Source of the DNA: Flavobacterium sp.
Lineage (GTDB): Bacteria > Bacteroidota > Bacteroidia > Flavobacteriales > Flavobacteriaceae
DNA length: 6,445 nt
Assembly (NCBI GenBank): GCA_027483785.1
Contig: JAIXTU010000264.1
Span: 1-6,445, forward strand
Direction of reading: 5' to 3'
The notes under the pieces were generated by a model. That model saw only the letters and a list, made by a program, of their open reading frames with translations. It was not told the DNA's origin and searched no databases. Position numbers and translations under genes: made by a program. Positions 1-6,417 of this stretch are shown here, piece by piece; positions within the stretch are counted from its first letter, which is position 1, and the number at the start of each line of letters is the position of its first letter.

Positions 1-1
1 A

Positions 2-1924
2 TTCAAACTCAAAGATATCGGCGATTTTAGCACCGGATTTCGCGTTGCAGGAGAATCAACAAGTTCGGAAAACGCATCGTGGCAACCTGTACTTGGGGAA
101 GTTAGTACGATTCAAAATAAATATAACGAGTTGGTAATTCAATTGGTGCGCGACTCGGATAAACGGCAAATGAATATTCATTTTCGGGCTTTTGATGAAG
201 GAATTGCTTTTAGATACGAATTCCCAAAGCAAAGCAACCTGAATTATTTTGTTGTTTCGGAAGAGCTTACAGCGTTTCAACTCACCGAAGATTACAATGC
301 ATTTTGGATTCCAGCCGATTTCGATAGCCAAGAATACGTGTACAACGAAACGCCAATCTCGAAAATTGATGTCGATAATTTGAATTTGAACAACGGTATT
401 GGCATGAAATCGATTGCTACGCGGTATGGTGTACAGTCGCCACTGATGTTGAAATCGAACGCCGGTCTGTACGTTAATATCTTCGAAGCGGCAGTAGTAA
501 ATTATCCGGTGATGCACTTGGCGGTTGACCCGAAATCGTATTTGTTTTCGGCACTTTTGGCACCAAATCCGCTAGGGGAGAAGGCGTATTTGCAAGCGCC
601 TTACAACACGCCGTGGCGAACGGTAATGATCAGTAAAGATGCGCGCGACATTGTGGGTTCGAAAATGATTTTGAATTTGAACGAACCTTCGAAAATTAAA
701 GAAACCTCGTGGATTAAGCCTATGAAATACGTAGGTGTTTGGTGGGAAATGCACGTTGGAAAATCGACCTGGGATTACGCCGGTTCGCAAAACGCACAAA
801 ACACGGGGAAAGAGTTAATTGCTTCAGGAAAACACGGGGCTACTACGCAAAATGTAAAACGCTATATCGATTTTGCAGCAACGCACGGATTCGATGGTGT
901 GTTGGTTGAAGGTTGGAATACCGGTTGGGAAGATTGGTTTGGCAATTGGAAAGAAGATGTGTTTGATTTTGTAACACCTTATCCGGATTTCGACGTTAAG
1001 GAAATTACGGAATACGCAAAAAGTAAAAACGTGAAAATGATTATGCATCACGAAACCTCGGGTTCGGTTGCTAATTACGAACGTCGTCTGGATCGGGCTT
1101 TTGCGTATATGAAAAAGTACGGATACGGAGCTGTAAAAACGGGATACGTAGGAAGAATCATTCCGCGAGGTGAATTTCACGACGGACAAACAATGTTGAA
1201 CCACTTTAATTGGGTAGCCGAACGTGCAGCGGAGCAAAAAATTATGGTGAATTCACACGAATCGACACGACCAACGGGTTACCACCGCACGTATCCGAAT
1301 TACATTGCAGCGGAAGCCGCGCGCGGAAACGAGTTTAATGCATGGAGTAGCGGAAATCCGCCGATGCACGAAACCATTTTACCGTTTACACGCTTATTAG
1401 GCGGACCGATGGATTACACGCCAGGGATTTTTGAGATTAAAATGAGCGCTTACGATCCGGCTAAAAAAGAGCAAGTGCATACGACTTTAGCCAAGCAATT
1501 AGCTTTGTACGTGACGCTTTACAGTCCGTTGCAAATGGCAGCCGATTTACCTGAAAACTACGAACGTCATTTAGATGCGTTCCAATTCATAAAAGATGTA
1601 GCAGCTGATTGGCAAGATACCAAGTATTTGGAAGCAGAACCGGGCGATTATTTGACGGTGGCCCGTAAAGATAAATCATCAGAGCGTTGGTTTTTAGGTG
1701 CAATTACCGATGAAAATGCGAGAAAAACCGAAATCGCGCTCGATTTTTTAACACCGGGCGTAAAATACAAAGCTACTGTGTATGAAGATGGTAAAGGCGC
1801 ACATTGGGAAAAGAACCCAAAATCGTATGCTATAAAAACTATACAAGTGACTTCCAAGTCGAAATTACAATTACATTTGGCAGAAGGCGGAGGAGCAGCG
1901 GTTTCTATCGTTCCGATTCCTTAA
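2..1924 (+). CDS. Glycoside hydrolase family 97, SusB-like alpha-glucosidase (5' truncated by window edge)
   Basis: The reading frame is open from base 2, so the true start lies left of the window; a TTG at 131 is not the start. 640 residues are visible. As recalled, Bacteroides thetaiotaomicron SusB is about 738 residues, and matching its catalytic Glu439 to the Glu encoded at 1052 implies that about 88 N-terminal residues, including the signal or lipoprotein peptide, are missing. Domains in order are the GH97 N-terminal beta-sandwich, the (beta/alpha)8 barrel and a C-terminal beta domain. Three acidic residues of the inverting (Glu-type) GH97 branch are kept with exact SusB spacing: HHETSG (Glu codon 1052, base), SHESTRP (1259, base/calcium) and RGNEF (1331, general acid). 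The retaining branch with an Asp nucleophile is not indicated, because that position reads KTGYVGR. The expected role is periplasmic hydrolysis of alpha-glucosidic bonds in malto-oligosaccharides. The sugar transporter gene starts 41 bases downstream, suggesting an operon. Confidence 0.95.
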   Translation, partial: FKLKDIGDFSTGFRVAGESTSSENASWQPVLGEVSTIQNKYNELVIQLVRDSDKRQMNIHFRAFDEGIAFRYEFPKQSNLNYFVVSEELTAFQLTEDYNAFWIPADFDSQEYVYNETPISKIDVDNLNLNNGIGMKSIATRYGVQSPLMLKSNAGLYVNIFEAAVVNYPVMHLAVDPKSYLFSALLAPNPLGEKAYLQAPYNTPWRTVMISKDARDIVGSKMILNLNEPSKIKETSWIKPMKYVGVWWEMHVGKSTWDYAGSQNAQNTGKELIASGKHGATTQNVKRYIDFAATHGFDGVLVEGWNTGWEDWFGNWKEDVFDFVTPYPDFDVKEITEYAKSKNVKMIMHHETSGSVANYERRLDRAFAYMKKYGYGAVKTGYVGRIIPRGEFHDGQTMLNHFNWVAERAAEQKIMVNSHESTRPTGYHRTYPNYIAAEAARGNEFNAWSSGNPPMHETILPFTRLLGGPMDYTPGIFEIKMSAYDPAKKEQVHTTLAKQLALYVTLYSPLQMAADLPENYERHLDAFQFIKDVAADWQDTKYLEAEPGDYLTVARKDKSSERWFLGAITDENARKTEIALDFLTPGVKYKATVYEDGKGAHWEKNPKSYAIKTIQVTSKSKLQLHLAEGGGAAVSIVPIP

Positions 1925-1965
1925 AATGAAAAACACATTAACCAACCAAAACTAAATAAAAGTTC

Positions 1966-3402
1966 ATGAGTGCAGAAAGTCAAAAAACCAATTGGGCGCA
2001 GTTTATACCACTAGTAACCGTTTTCTTTTTTTGGGGATTTGTTGCCGCGAGTAACGACATTTTAATTCCCGTTTTTAAGACGGCTTTTAACCTAAGTCAA
2101 GGTCAAAGCCAATTAGTTTCTGTAGCTTTTTATATTGCTTAAACAGTAGGTTCGATTATTTACATGTTGATTTCCTATGTTACAAAAGGCGATTTAATTA
2201 ATCGTATTGGTTATAAAAATTCGTTAGCGCTTGGTTTGGTTATTTCTGCTTTAGGAACAATTCTTTTCTATCCGGCAGCCAACACGGGTTCGTTCCCATT
2301 GATGTTGTCTGGACTTTTTATTGTTGCTTTAGGATTTTCGCTTCAACAAACAGTTGCAAATCCGTTAGCAATTGCCTTAGGTCCGATTGCAACGGGTTCG
2401 CAAAGACTAACACTAGCGGGAGGAATCAATAATTTAGGAACTACTATCGGACCTTTATTAGTAAGTTTTGCCATCTTTGGTGCAGCTTCAAATGCCGAGA
2501 CGACGCTTAGTATCGAAAGCGTTAAGGTGCCTTATCTGATATTGGGTGCTGCTTTTTTACTTGTCGCTATTTTTCTGAAATTTTCGTCGCTACCCGACAA
2601 GCCAGCCGCTGTGGTGGAAAGCGAAGCAGATGTGGCTTCCGCTAGAAAATCGGCTCTCGATTATCCGCAGCTGGTGCTCGGAATGATCGCTATTTTTGTG
2701 TACGTAGGCGTTGAGGTTTCAACGGCTAGTAATTTACCAGCATACATGGAAAATGGTTTAGGATTTGCAACTAAAGATGTTGCACCCTTTATTTCATTGT
2801 ATTGGGCGAGTTTGATGATTGGTCGATGGACCGGTGCAGTTGAGGCTTTTACGGACAATATGAGCACACAGAAAATACTTCGATTTGTGGCTCCTTATTT
2901 AGCTTTTGGTGTTTTCTTGTTGGTTAATATGCTGATGAAACACGACTTATCTCCTTTCTACATTTACGGACTTGTTATTTTAGTGCTTATCGCAGCTGAT
3001 ATGGCAAGTAAGGGAAATCCAGCAACTATGCTGCTAATCTTTTCCGGATTGGGAATTGCTGCCCTTTTAATAGGTATGGCAACTAGCGGAATGGTTAGCG
3101 TTTATGCGTTTACAAGCGTTGGTTTGTTTTGCAGCACACTTTGGCCTTGTATTTTCACGCTTGCCATTAGCGGTTTGGGAAAAAATACGAGCCAGGGAAG
3201 TTCATTTTTAATTATGATGATTATGGGCGGTGGATTAGTTAGCTGGTTACAAGGTTTTGTTGCCGATATAACTACCATTCACTTTAGCTATATAGTTGGT
3301 GTTATTTGCTTCGCTTACTTGGCATTTTACGCATGGCGCGTGAGCGGAATATTGAAAAGTCAAGGAATTGATTTCAGTAAAAAAGTGAGCGGCGGACATT
3401 AA
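1966..3402 (+). pseudogene. MFS sugar transporter of the FucP/GluP (FHS) family, interrupted by an in-frame TAA
   Basis: Translation from ATG 1966 gives a typical first membrane helix, then reads ...VAFYIA-stop-TVGSIIYMLIS. The TAA at 2140-2142 is codon 59, where the family pattern calls for Tyr, so one base change (TAT or TAC to TAA) explains it. The same frame then stays open to 3402, for a repaired length of 478 residues and about 12 membrane helices split by a polar loop near residues 207-228. Family marks include W23-G24 and N30-D31-ILIP (D31 matches the FucP proton-coupling Asp46), QQTVANP at 127-133, and the C-terminal TSQGSSF and IMGGG motifs. Q128 sits where FucP has Glu135; Gln is usual in glucose/galactose-type members, so glucose or galactose uptake is more likely than fucose. 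Restart at ATG 2164 (codon 67) would give 412 residues lacking helix 1 and much of helix 2, probably non-functional. A sequencing error remains possible. The stop overlaps the next start (TAATG). Confidence 0.88.
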
Positions 3403-4781
3403 TGGCAAAATTCAATTCGACTCTTCTGCTAATTGCCGTTGTTGTATTTTCATTCTCAGCAACAGCACAAACCGATGCGGAAATACTGGCCGACATTCAC
3501 AAAACAGCACTTACCAAAGGCAAGTCGTACGTGTGGTTGGAGCATTTGTGCAATAAAATCGGGAGTCGCTTATCGGGTTCTACTAATGCCGAAAAAGCCG
3601 TGCAGTACACGTACGAGCAAATGCGCTTGTTAGAACTCGATTCGGTGTATTTACAGGAAGTTATGGTGCCGAAGTGGGAGCGAGGTGCGCCCGAAGAAGC
3701 CTACTACAAAAAAAAAAAAAAAAAAGTAAAAGTGCCCATTTGCGCTTTGGGAATGTCGGTTGCCACACCTAAAAACGGATTAACAGCTCAGGTTGTCGAA
3801 GTACAATCTATCGAAGAATTAGAAAAGCGTGGAGCTGCCTTAAAAGGTAAAATCGTGTTTTTTAACCGACCGATGAATCCCGAATTTGTAGAAACGTTTC
3901 GCGCGTATGGTGCCTGTGTCGATCAGCGTTCATCAGGTGCGCGTGAGGCAGCAAAATACGGAGCCGTAGGAGTTATCGTTCGTTCGATGACGTTACATGC
4001 CGATGATTTTCCGCACACCGGACAAACAGGTTATGGCGATTTACCCGAAAATCAGCGTATTCCCGCAGCGGCAATCAGTACGAATGCAGCTGATCGACTG
4101 AGTTTGGAACTGAAATTGAATCCAGATCTAGATTTTTATTTTAAGCAAAATTGCAAACAATATCCCGATGTACTGTCGGCCAATGTGGTTGGCGAGATTC
4201 GTGGTAGTGTGTATCCCGACGAAATTATTGTGGTTGGCGGGCACCTCGATTCGTGGGATTTAGGAACCGGTGCGCACGACGATGGAGCGGGTTGCGTGCA
4301 GTCGATAGAAGTACTACATCTTTTAAAGAAGATCGGGTACAAACCGCAACGTACCATTCGTGCGGTTATGTTTATGAACGAAGAAAACGGTGTTCGCGGC
4401 GGATTAGCTTACGAGAAGTACAGTAAAGAGCGAGGCGAGAATCACATTTTTGCATTAGAAAGCGATTTGGGTGGTTTCTCTCCACGCGGATTTTCGTTTG
4501 TTTGCGACGATGCTAATTTCGAGCAAGTTCGCTCTTGGGAATCGTTGTTTGAACCGTATTTAATTCACCGATTTGTCAAAGGTTTTAGTGGCGTGGATAT
4601 CGGTCCGCTTAAATCGGAGAAAATCGTAAAAGCGGGGTTGCAGCCCGATTCGCAGCGGTATTTCGACCACCATCACGCCGCAAACGACACTTTTGATCAC
4701 GTACACAAACGCGAGTTGGAGCTTGGCGCCGCAGCCATGACGTCGTTGATTTATTTGTTCGACAAGTACGGAATCAAGTAA
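3402..4781 (+). CDS. Secreted M28-family zinc metallopeptidase (carboxypeptidase Q-like)
   Basis: A 459-residue protein with an N-terminal signal peptide (hydrophobic residues 8-20, likely cleavage after Ala-Thr-Ala), so it acts in the periplasm or outside the cell. A protease-associated domain lies at about 127-250 and is followed by the di-zinc catalytic core. Visible metal and catalytic residues are GGHLDSW (H281, D283), HDDGAG (D293, bridging), MNEENG (E327 as base, E328 as ligand), ESDLGG (D355) and the C-terminal HHHAANDT (H425). All expected M28 ligands are present, so the enzyme should be active, probably on peptides or dipeptides; the exact specificity cannot be read from sequence. 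The start ATG at 3402 shares one base with the transporter's stop (TAATG), implying translational coupling; the transporter's nonsense codon could therefore lower its expression. Codons 103-108 are six AAA in a row, an A18 tract (3708-3725). The stop lies inside the left copy of a dispersed repeat. Confidence 0.94.
   Translation: MAKFNSTLLLIAVVVFSFSATAQTDAEILADIHKTALTKGKSYVWLEHLCNKIGSRLSGSTNAEKAVQYTYEQMRLLELDSVYLQEVMVPKWERGAPEEAYYKKKKKKVKVPICALGMSVATPKNGLTAQVVEVQSIEELEKRGAALKGKIVFFNRPMNPEFVETFRAYGACVDQRSSGAREAAKYGAVGVIVRSMTLHADDFPHTGQTGYGDLPENQRIPAAAISTNAADRLSLELKLNPDLDFYFKQNCKQYPDVLSANVVGEIRGSVYPDEIIVVGGHLDSWDLGTGAHDDGAGCVQSIEVLHLLKKIGYKPQRTIRAVMFMNEENGVRGGLAYEKYSKERGENHIFALESDLGGFSPRGFSFVCDDANFEQVRSWESLFEPYLIHRFVKGFSGVDIGPLKSEKIVKAGLQPDSQRYFDHHHAANDTFDHVHKRELELGAAAMTSLIYLFDKYGIK
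3708..3725 (+). repeat. A18 homopolymer inside the M28 peptidase gene
   Basis: Eighteen consecutive A bases encode Lys103-Lys108 of the peptidase, between the signal/propeptide-like part and the protease-associated domain. Loss of one A makes the reading AAG-TAA, an immediate stop. Gain of one A leads to a TAA about 16 codons later. Tracts of this length are prone to replication and transcription slippage. As given, the frame is intact. Confidence 0.9.
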
Positions 4782-4806
4782 CGTGAGTTCGACGTAAAAA
4801 TCTTTG
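4779..4806 (+). repeat. Dispersed repeat, copy 1 (plus orientation), overlapping the peptidase stop codon
   Basis: This copy begins with the core TAACGTGAGTTCGA, whose first three bases are the TAA stop of the M28 gene. It matches the copy at 6418-6445 over 4776-4806 with only two differences (4793 G/A and 4801 T/C). Inverted copies lie at 4977-5000 and 5021-5044. Four copies in 1.7 kb, with no coding sense, mark it as a dispersed element or element end. Confidence 0.85.
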
Positions 4807-4901
4807 TTAGATCGCTTGAAATGAAAGTTATAGATTGGATGCTACTAATTTTGTTGCACTGTTATTTATAGCTAATCATTTAAACAGTCGCTTACGTCGT
4901 T

Positions 4902-4940
4902 GTATTTTTTTGAGATACCTCGGTATCCCAAAGAAAATAC
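4902..4940. other. Long stem-loop (near-perfect inverted repeat)
   Basis: The left arm is 4902-4919 and the right arm 4922-4940. The inner stem GATACC/GGTATC closes on a TC loop, and an outer stem pairs GTATTTTTTTG with CAAAGAAAATAC, with one bulge between the two. It lies about 120 bases past the peptidase stop. The T tract is in the left arm, so it is not a textbook intrinsic terminator for the plus strand. It may still act as a weak terminator or an mRNA 3'-end stabiliser, or be the tip of the larger nested structure at 4779-5000. Confidence 0.6.
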
Positions 4941-4976
4941 GCCTTGTAATCAACTATTTAAATGATTTCTAACTTT

Positions 4977-5000
4977 GATTTTTATATCGAACTCACGTTA
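4977..5000 (-). repeat. Dispersed repeat, copy 2 (minus orientation)
   Basis: The reverse complement of this stretch matches 4779-4802 with two mismatches in the first 24 bases, and weaker similarity continues for about 20 more bases inward. With copy 1 it forms the ends of a roughly 222-bp inverted-repeat structure. Confidence 0.85.
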
Positions 5001-5020
5001 TTTAAATGATTTCTAACTGT

Positions 5021-5044
5021 GATTTTTATATCGAACTCACGTTA
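5021..5044 (-). repeat. Dispersed repeat, copy 3 (minus orientation)
   Basis: This copy is identical to copy 2 over its 24 bases and was produced by the 44-bp tandem duplication. The GC-richer palindromic stretch starts directly after it. Confidence 0.85.
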
Positions 5045-5047
5045 TTT

Positions 5048-5286
5048 AGGGCGGCATTTCCCGCTATGCACTACAAGTACGCAGCAACAAAAACACAGCT
5101 TGTTCCATCCATCGGGGCTTCTTATGGTCGCCCGCTGTATAGGCAAGCTGTTAGTTTTTCTTGCTTTGCGCGCTTTTCGTTGCTATCGGGGCCGCGAAAA
5201 TCGTTACCAGAACGAATCGTTATAAAAACAACGAGCAAACGAAACATGAAATAACTTTCGGCAAATAGCGCGTTTTCATTTCGCAG
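5048..5286. other. Intergenic structured stretch, no gene recognised
   Basis: This stretch is GC-richer than its surroundings and rich in short inverted repeats. ACAGCTTG (5095-5102) pairs with CAAGCTGT (5144-5151) and is flanked by matching AAAAA and TTTTT. AGCAAC (5083-5088) could pair with GTTGCT (5179-5184), and TTTTCG (5174-5179) with CGAAAA (5194-5199). Two overlapping plus-strand frames cross it, but both start inside the 44-bp repeat and show no protein family features, so I do not call a gene. It could be a non-coding RNA, a repeat-family member or an element remnant; function unknown. Confidence 0.45.
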
Positions 5287-5624
5287 CCGCGCGAGTCCCC
5301 TCGCGTGGTTGAAAACCGATTGTTTAACACATAATGTTGCACATCTTTTTTAGCGTTTCGGCCGACCGCTGCCGCGCGAGTCCCCTCGCGTAGTTGCAAA
5401 ACCGATTGCTTAACAAACTATGTTGCACATCGTTTTTAGGGTTTCGGCTGACCGCTGCCGCGCGAATCCCCTCGCGTGGTTGCAAAACCGATTGCTTAAC
5501 ACACGATTTTGCACATCGTTTTTAGGGTTTCGGCTGACCGCTGCCGCGCGAGTCCCCTCGCGTGGTTGAAAACCGATTGCTTAACAAACTATGTTGCACA
5601 TCGTTTTTAGGGTTTCGGCTGACC
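5287..5624. repeat. Four tandem ~86-bp repeats, each with a GC-rich hairpin
   Basis: The units are 5287-5371 (85 bp), 5372-5457 (86), 5458-5543 (86) and 5544-5624 (81, lacking the final GCTG). Each opens with CCGCGCGAG-TCCC-CTCGCGTGG, a stem of up to 9 bp with a four-base loop. It continues with a conserved ACCGATTG, a TTAACA...TGTTGCACATC stretch with a small inverted repeat, and a GGTTTCGGCTGACC tail. The stem is kept in units 1 and 4; unit 2 has G to A in the outer right arm and unit 3 has G to A next to the loop. The units abut without spacers, so this is not a CRISPR array. Units carry scattered differences and one-base indels, so they are older than the 44-bp duplication. Confidence 0.92.
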
Positions 5625-5763
5625 ACATAGGCACAGAGGTGACAAAGAAAGTGTGGGATTTGCTTACTAAAGGAAAAAAGTCTTTTCAGACGCAGTCGTT
5701 AAGTTTATACATAAAAACGAAACGGTTCAGTGTGCAACTTGAAAATGTCTATGCTTTGTCATG
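5625..5763. other. Intergenic stretch, no feature recognised
   Basis: No credible open frame, tRNA or promoter was seen. The left end (ACATAGGCACAGAGG) replaces the last bases of the fourth 86-bp unit and so marks a sequence junction. A plus-strand frame beginning at 5761 runs across the terminator and antisense to the toxin remnant and is judged chance. Confidence 0.4.
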
Positions 5764-5790
5764 AAAAAAACTTCGATCTGCTTCGAAGTT
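5764..5790 (-). terminator. Intrinsic terminator for the toxin-antitoxin remnant
   Basis: Read on the minus strand, AACTTCGA, loop AGCAGA and TCGAAGTT form a perfect 8-bp stem that runs into a T tract (seven T in total, 5764-5770, two of them in the stem). It lies 65 bases beyond the minus-strand stop of the toxin remnant at 5856, the expected place for its transcript to end. Confidence 0.75.
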
Positions 5791-5828
5791 GTTGACAGAA
5801 AGCAGTGGCTGAGAAAAAAGGTTGTGAT

Positions 5829-5842
5829 ACAGCTACGGCTGT
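5829..5842. other. Small stem-loop ACAGC-TACG-GCTGT
   Basis: A 5-bp perfect stem with a four-base loop lies between the toxin remnant's stop and the minus-strand terminator. There is no following T tract, so it is not a terminator on its own; it may be a chance fold. Confidence 0.35.
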
Positions 5843-5855
5843 TAACTTCAGTCTT

Positions 5856-6261
5856 TTATTTATTTTCAGTCCAATCTTCGATTTTAATTTTCTCCATTCT
5901 TTCAAAATCAGACTTATTTTTTGTTACTAAAATCATTTCATTATAAATGGCAGTAGCGCCAATTAGTAAATCAAAATCATCTAGTATCATTCCTTTGGTC
6001 TTTAATCTTGTTTTCTCTTTGGCGTAAACGTCTAGAGCAGGAAAAATTGCGATTATATCTATTACAAATTGAAACGACTCGATAATTTTTCTGTTTTTTT
6101 TCTTTGAAAGTACTTTTTTCTGAACCGTATTTTAGTTCTGCAATAGTTACTTCTGAAACTGTGCAATTCTCAAAACCTCACTTATCAATTGTCTTGGCTA
6201 AATCATACTTTTCATTAAGAAAATATGCGCAAACATTTGTATCCAAAAGCTATTTCTTCAC
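5856..6261 (-). pseudogene. VapC-like PIN-domain toxin remnant (two nonsense codons, one frameshift)
   Basis: Repaired, this reads as a PIN-domain ribonuclease toxin of about 134 residues, the normal VapC length. Reading from GTG 6261 gives V-K-K-stop-LLDTNVCAYFL, with LLDTN carrying the first catalytic Asp. It continues to SEVTIAELKYG (conserved Glu) and, after a frame change, to YAKEKTRL, DDFDLLIGATA (third and fourth acidic positions), ILVTKN and IEDWTENK, ending at TAA 5858-5856. The lesions are TAG at codon 4 (6252-6250, Tyr expected), TGA at codon 28 (6180-6178, Trp or Cys expected) and one extra A in the run at 6094-6101; seven A would restore the reading into KIIESF. All four acidic motifs survive, so decay seems recent, but no active toxin can be made. 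An intact family member would cleave RNA and be neutralised by its antitoxin. The GTG overlaps the antitoxin stop as GTGA. Confidence 0.85.
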
Positions 6262-6412
6262 AGTTCTATCGACTTATCCCTAAAATTTCTTTCTTTTTTT
6301 AGGTCTGTTAGAAAATCATCTATTGGCATTTCTAATTCAAGTGCGCCAAAAGTGACATCCAAGATTTGTCTGAATTTTTCTCTTTAAGTTTGGACTTGAT
6401 TGATTGTGAAAG
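6258..6412 (-). pseudogene. VapB-like antitoxin remnant (frameshift, no start codon)
   Basis: Read on the minus strand from 6371 to 6258, the frame gives RQILDVTFG, then ALELEMPIDDFLTDLKKER, then NFRDKSIEL and a TGA. This is a short acidic/basic helical protein of the kind found directly before PIN toxins in Bacteroidota. Upstream, a second frame (about 6400-6376) reads IKSKLKEK. The two join if the five-A run at 6375-6379 had one more A, giving KEKKFRQILD, so a one-base deletion is likely. No start codon is found: in the upstream frame a TAG appears at 6415-6413, at the border of the dispersed repeat, so the true 5' end is lost or displaced. The TGA overlaps the toxin GTG by four bases, the usual layout of such operons. 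The antitoxin label rests mainly on this position and overlap; the family name is tentative. Confidence 0.65.
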
Positions 6413-6417
6413 CTAAG

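Larger units (their letters stand above)
4955..5048. repeat. 44-bp tandem duplication (about 2.1 copies)
   Basis: The copies are 4955-4998 and 4999-5042, differing at one base (4975 T, 5019 G), plus a partial third start (TATTTA) at 5043-5048. Each unit ends with an inverted copy of the dispersed motif (TCGAACTCACGTTA), so the duplication produced two minus-oriented motif copies in a row. The near identity points to a recent duplication. Confidence 0.9.

Noticed and set aside
56..1857. Several minus-strand frames of 69 to 153 codons
   Set aside because: They are antisense to the GH97 gene, whose family assignment and catalytic residues are clear.
1926..1955. Nine-residue mini-frame between the hydrolase and the transporter
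   Set aside because: Too short to support, in another frame than the transporter, and rich in Asn, Thr and Lys as expected of an A-rich leader.
2140..2142. Programmed recoding of the transporter stop
   Set aside because: Known amino-acid recoding uses TGA (selenocysteine) or TAG (pyrrolysine). TAA ends the three other plus- and minus-strand readings here, so a changed genetic code is also excluded; a plain nonsense change or an error is simpler.
3433..3633. Plus-strand frame of 66 codons inside the peptidase gene
   Set aside because: It is an out-of-frame shadow of the M28 N-terminal part.
4790..4806. Bacteroidota promoter -7 box (AATCTTTG in the dispersed motif)
   Set aside because: The first base differs from the TAnnTTTG consensus, there is no -33 TTG at proper spacing, and no gene follows.
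4902..4940. Classic intrinsic terminator of the peptidase gene
   Set aside because: The T tract is part of the left arm, and no T run follows the hairpin on the plus strand, so only a general stem-loop is claimed.
5006..5254. Two overlapping plus-strand frames (82 and 68 codons) between the repeat blocks
   Set aside because: Both begin inside the 44-bp duplication and run through palindromic DNA. The translations show no family motif, and the bases are explained by repeats.
5300..5345. Integron attC-like site (TTTAAC...GTTGCAC)
   Set aside because: No matched pair of attC core sites with the right inner boxes, no integrase and no cassette genes in view.
5287..5624. CRISPR array
   Set aside because: The ~86-bp units abut directly with no unique spacers and are too long and too variable for CRISPR repeats.
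5761..5946. Plus-strand frame of 61 codons
   Set aside because: It covers the minus-strand terminator and the antisense of the toxin remnant's C-terminus, and has no recognisable protein feature.
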